This document shows, one piece after another, positions 4,067 to 6,300 of a stretch of 6,300 nt of DNA (its first letter is position 1; every line of letters begins with the position of its first letter). The notes beneath the pieces are model-generated. The model searched no databases and had not been told where the DNA came from. It was given only the letters and a program-made list of their open reading frames with translations. Position numbers and translations under genes: made by a program. This DNA comes from Candidatus Nitrosopelagicus sp. (GTDB lineage: Archaea; Thermoproteota; Nitrososphaeria; Nitrososphaerales; Nitrosopumilaceae): contig JABHJJ010000104.1 in the NCBI GenBank assembly GCA_018691945.1, positions 1 through 6,300 of the forward strand, written 5' to 3'.

Positions 4067-5733
4067 TGAGCCTGAATTACTATCAAATTAAAAAAAATGT
4101 TCTTCAAGCAAGAAAATTAGTTATTCGTGGAACCTCAATTGCAGGTTCAGGTCATCCTGGAGGTTCATTTTCCATGGCGGAAATCATGGGCTGTATCTTC
4201 TATAATCACTTGAAATATGATCCAAAAAACCCTGAATGGGAAGATCGTGACAAACTAATCTTGTCAAAAGGTCATGCATCTCCAGGTTTATTTTCAAACA
4301 TGGCCGTAGCTGGATATTTTGAAGAATCACAATTGGATACTTTACGACAATTTGGAAGTAAACTACAAGGTCATCCTGATCTAAAATGTCCCGGTGTTGA
4401 ATTTTGTGGTGGTTCTTTAGGTATTGGATTATCTTATTCTATTGGAAATGCATTAGCTGCAAAACTTGATGGAAAAGATACGCACATCTTCACTGTAATG
4501 GGTGATGGCGAAAGTGATGAAGGTCAAGTATGGGAAGCTGCAATGACTGCTGCAAAATACAATGTTGATAATTTGACATTAATCCTTGATAGAAATTTCA
4601 TACAACAAGATTCTTACACTGAAAAAATTATGCCACTTGATGAAACCCTTGAAGGAGATGAGCTATCTGAAATGTGGAAAGATGCTAGTAGATGGAAAAC
4701 TGGTGACAAATGGCGTTCCTTTGGATGGAATGTGATTGAAGTTGATGGTCATAGAATCGAACAGGTTTCTGATGCACTAACTAGAGCAAAATCTGTAAAG
4801 GGAATACCATCAATTATCATTGCTAGGACAATTAAAGGAAAAGCAGTTGAACATATGGAAGATAATCCACAATGGCATGGCAAAGCACCTAATCCTGAAC
4901 TTGTTCCAATAATTAACCAAGAATTAGATTCACAATTTATGATTGCGCCTTCTATAATAGCCGGCGATATGACAAATTTAGAAAATGAAGTTAAACGTTG
5001 TGATGATGGGCGTGCTGATTATATTCATCTAGATGTTATGGATGGTAAATTTGTTCCAAATACTACTTTTGATCATACAAAAATTAAGGAACTAAGATCT
5101 CTAACTGTAATTCCATTTGACACACATTTGATGATTAACGAACCTGTAAAACAAATTCAAAATTATATTGACGCAGGAAGTGATATTGTAACTGTACATG
5201 CTGAAGTTTGTGATGAGTCAAGTTTTGGAGAAATTCATGATTTATTGAAATCTAACAAAACAAGTATTGGACTGGCAATAAATCCTGATACTTCTTTACC
5301 TGACTGGAGTAAAAAATTCATTTCTTCATTAGATCAAATCATAGTCATGTCTGTTGTACCTGGTAAGTCCGGTCAAAAATACATTGAGAATACACATGAA
5401 AAAACAAAAAACCTCTTGGTAAATTTGAAAGAAAATGGTTTTACAGGTTACATTGAGGCTGATGGTGGTGTAACTTTAGATAATATTGGTCAATGCTTTG
5501 CAGATGGTGCACGTGCATTTGTTGGAGGAAGTGCAATAATTGGTCAAACTGATGTTCGATTAGTAATACGGGAATTCAGAAAACAGGTATTGAGAACTAG
5601 ACGTAAATTATTGATTCAAAAAGCCAATGAACTTGGCGGCACTGAACTGGTGAATAAATGGATTGACTTGCATGTACTAGGTAAGAAAAAAGATGAACTC
5701 ACACAAATAGCAACGGAGCTTGGATATCAATGA
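4066..5733 (+). CDS. tkt-rpe: Fusion protein: transketolase N-terminal subunit joined to ribulose-phosphate 3-epimerase
   Basis: This 555-residue cytosolic protein has two enzyme parts in one continuous frame. Residues 1-287 are a full transketolase N-terminal subunit: GHPGGS (29-34), KGHASP (68-73), GGSLGIGLS (115-123), and the ThDP/Mg motif GDGESDEG (146-153) with N177 and I179 at family spacing, ending in WHGKAP (270-275). About 21 extra residues (193-213) interrupt the usual run from MPL to KWR. Residues 292-509 are a complete epimerase TIM barrel: IAPS (293-296), HLDVMD with H321 and D323, THLM with H354, VHAE (377-380), EADGGV with D466, and GGSAI (487-491), so all metal ligands and both catalytic aspartates are kept. 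The lid loop reads VPGKSGQ instead of the usual PGFGGQ. Residues 510-555 are a charged, helical tail I do not recognise. The epimerase converts ribulose 5-phosphate to xylulose 5-phosphate, the transketolase donor. The C-terminal transketolase subunit follows with a 4-base overlap. Confidence 0.93.
   Translation: MSLNYYQIKKNVLQARKLVIRGTSIAGSGHPGGSFSMAEIMGCIFYNHLKYDPKNPEWEDRDKLILSKGHASPGLFSNMAVAGYFEESQLDTLRQFGSKLQGHPDLKCPGVEFCGGSLGIGLSYSIGNALAAKLDGKDTHIFTVMGDGESDEGQVWEAAMTAAKYNVDNLTLILDRNFIQQDSYTEKIMPLDETLEGDELSEMWKDASRWKTGDKWRSFGWNVIEVDGHRIEQVSDALTRAKSVKGIPSIIIARTIKGKAVEHMEDNPQWHGKAPNPELVPIINQELDSQFMIAPSIIAGDMTNLENEVKRCDDGRADYIHLDVMDGKFVPNTTFDHTKIKELRSLTVIPFDTHLMINEPVKQIQNYIDAGSDIVTVHAEVCDESSFGEIHDLLKSNKTSIGLAINPDTSLPDWSKKFISSLDQIIVMSVVPGKSGQKYIENTHEKTKNLLVNLKENGFTGYIEADGGVTLDNIGQCFADGARAFVGGSAIIGQTDVRLVIREFRKQVLRTRRKLLIQKANELGGTELVNKWIDLHVLGKKKDELTQIATELGYQ
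5715..5718 (+). promoter_or_regulatory. Ribosome binding site for the transketolase C-terminal subunit
   Basis: GGAG lies within the tail codons of the fusion gene, 11 bases before ATG 5730, and decides for this start over the in-frame ATG at 5751. Confidence 0.5.
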
Positions 5734-6300
5734 GTACTGAATTTGGTGACATGCGAACCGCATATGGAAAAGCTCTCATTGAGCTAGGTGAACAAAACAA
5801 AAATGTTGTTGTTTTAGGTGCAGACACCACTGATTCACTGAAAACATCTGGTTTTGGAAAACAATTTCCTGAAAGATTCTTTAATGTAGGTATAGCTGAA
5901 GCAAATCTAGTATCTGTTGCTGCAGGATTAGCTTATTCTGGAAAAACATCTTTTGCAAGTACATATGCAATCTTTTTGCCAGGACGATGTGTTGATCAAA
6001 TACGAAATTCAATTGCATATCCATCAAGAGGAGAAAAAAAAGGTCTAAATGTTAAACTTGTAACATCTCATGGTGGATTATCTGTTGGTGCTGATGGTGG
6101 TTCTCATCAAACCATTGAAGACATCGCAATAATGCGTGTCATACCAAACATGAAAGTTCTAATTCCTGCTGATGCAGTTGCTGTTTCAAAACTAACAAAA
6201 AATATTGCACAAACATATGGTCCATTTTACATGAGAATGGCAAGATCCAAGGTTCCTACTGTACACTCTGATTCTCAAGAATTTGAAATTGGAAAAGGTA
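5730..6300 (+). CDS. tkt: Transketolase C-terminal subunit (3' end outside window)
   Basis: The first 190 codons of the pyrimidine-binding half of a split transketolase are present. The protein opens with MRTAYGKALIELG (from residue 8) and continues through VVVLGAD, FPERFFNVGIAEANL (E57 is the conserved glutamate that activates the ThDP aminopyrimidine), AAGLA, SIAYP, SHGGLSVGADGGSHQ, IEDIAIMR and PADA, all in family order. With the N-terminal half supplied by the preceding fusion protein it would form the active transketolase, whose active site lies between the two halves. The known reaction transfers a two-carbon unit between sugar phosphates in the non-oxidative pentose-phosphate pathway. 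ATG 5730 overlaps the upstream TGA (ATGA) and has GGAG 11 bases before it. ATG 5751, where many relatives begin, has GGTGA only one base away, which is too close. A few extra residues (SRGEKKG) follow SIAYP compared with the usual sequence. The C-terminal domain lies beyond the window. Confidence 0.93.
   Translation, partial: MSTEFGDMRTAYGKALIELGEQNKNVVVLGADTTDSLKTSGFGKQFPERFFNVGIAEANLVSVAAGLAYSGKTSFASTYAIFLPGRCVDQIRNSIAYPSRGEKKGLNVKLVTSHGGLSVGADGGSHQTIEDIAIMRVIPNMKVLIPADAVAVSKLTKNIAQTYGPFYMRMARSKVPTVHSDSQEFEIGKG

Noticed and set aside
4939..5733. A separate epimerase gene starting at the internal ATG 4939
   Set aside because: The frame is continuous with the transketolase part and there is no stop, frameshift, ribosome site or clear TATA box just before the ATG, so a single fusion gene is the simpler reading.
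5751..6300. Transketolase C-subunit starting at ATG 5751, matching the usual family start
   Set aside because: The only ribosome-like GGTGA is one base away, whereas ATG 5730 has GGAG at 11 bases and an ATGA overlap.

Overview
The window reads as a low-GC archaeal chromosome segment, most likely from a Nitrosopumilus-like ammonia-oxidising thaumarchaeon (Nitrososphaerota). The reasons are very AT-rich DNA (GC about one third, judged by eye), an archaeal Hel308-type helicase, a split transketolase, TATA boxes placed 25-30 bases ahead of start codons as in leaderless archaeal transcripts, and GGAG-type ribosome binding sites at genes inside operons. The lineage is inferred from gene content and style; no search was run. 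The DNA is almost fully coding, with no gene-free stretch over 300 bases and no tRNA, rRNA, CRISPR array or mobile element seen.

Left part (1-2046, + strand): a tightly packed three-gene run. It holds the C-terminal 274 codons of a Hel308-like DNA helicase, a polytopic glycosyl-1-phosphate transferase of the MraY/WecA/GPT family with a TTG start directly after the helicase stop, and a 76-residue two-helix membrane protein with a GTG start overlapping the previous stop by one base. The two downstream genes have rare start codons and GGAG-type sites inside the preceding gene, so they are probably translationally coupled.

Middle part (2050-3942, - strand): an M17 leucyl aminopeptidase (pepA) converges on the first run with only 3 bases between stop codons. 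Upstream of it on the same strand is a small DCC/DUF393-type thiol-disulfide protein. The pepA TATA box overlaps the stop codon of that upstream gene.

Right part (3943-6300, + strand): a 123-base divergent intergenic region carries promoter-like elements, a perfect 12-bp palindrome and a possible 13-codon leader ORF. It is followed by the most notable gene, a 555-residue protein that joins a transketolase N-terminal (ThDP-binding) subunit to a complete ribulose-phosphate 3-epimerase plus a 46-residue helical tail. The transketolase C-terminal subunit follows with an ATGA overlap and runs off the window. The epimerase makes xylulose 5-phosphate, which is the ketose donor of transketolase. The pair therefore looks like a compact non-oxidative pentose-phosphate module in which two consecutive enzymes are covalently linked.
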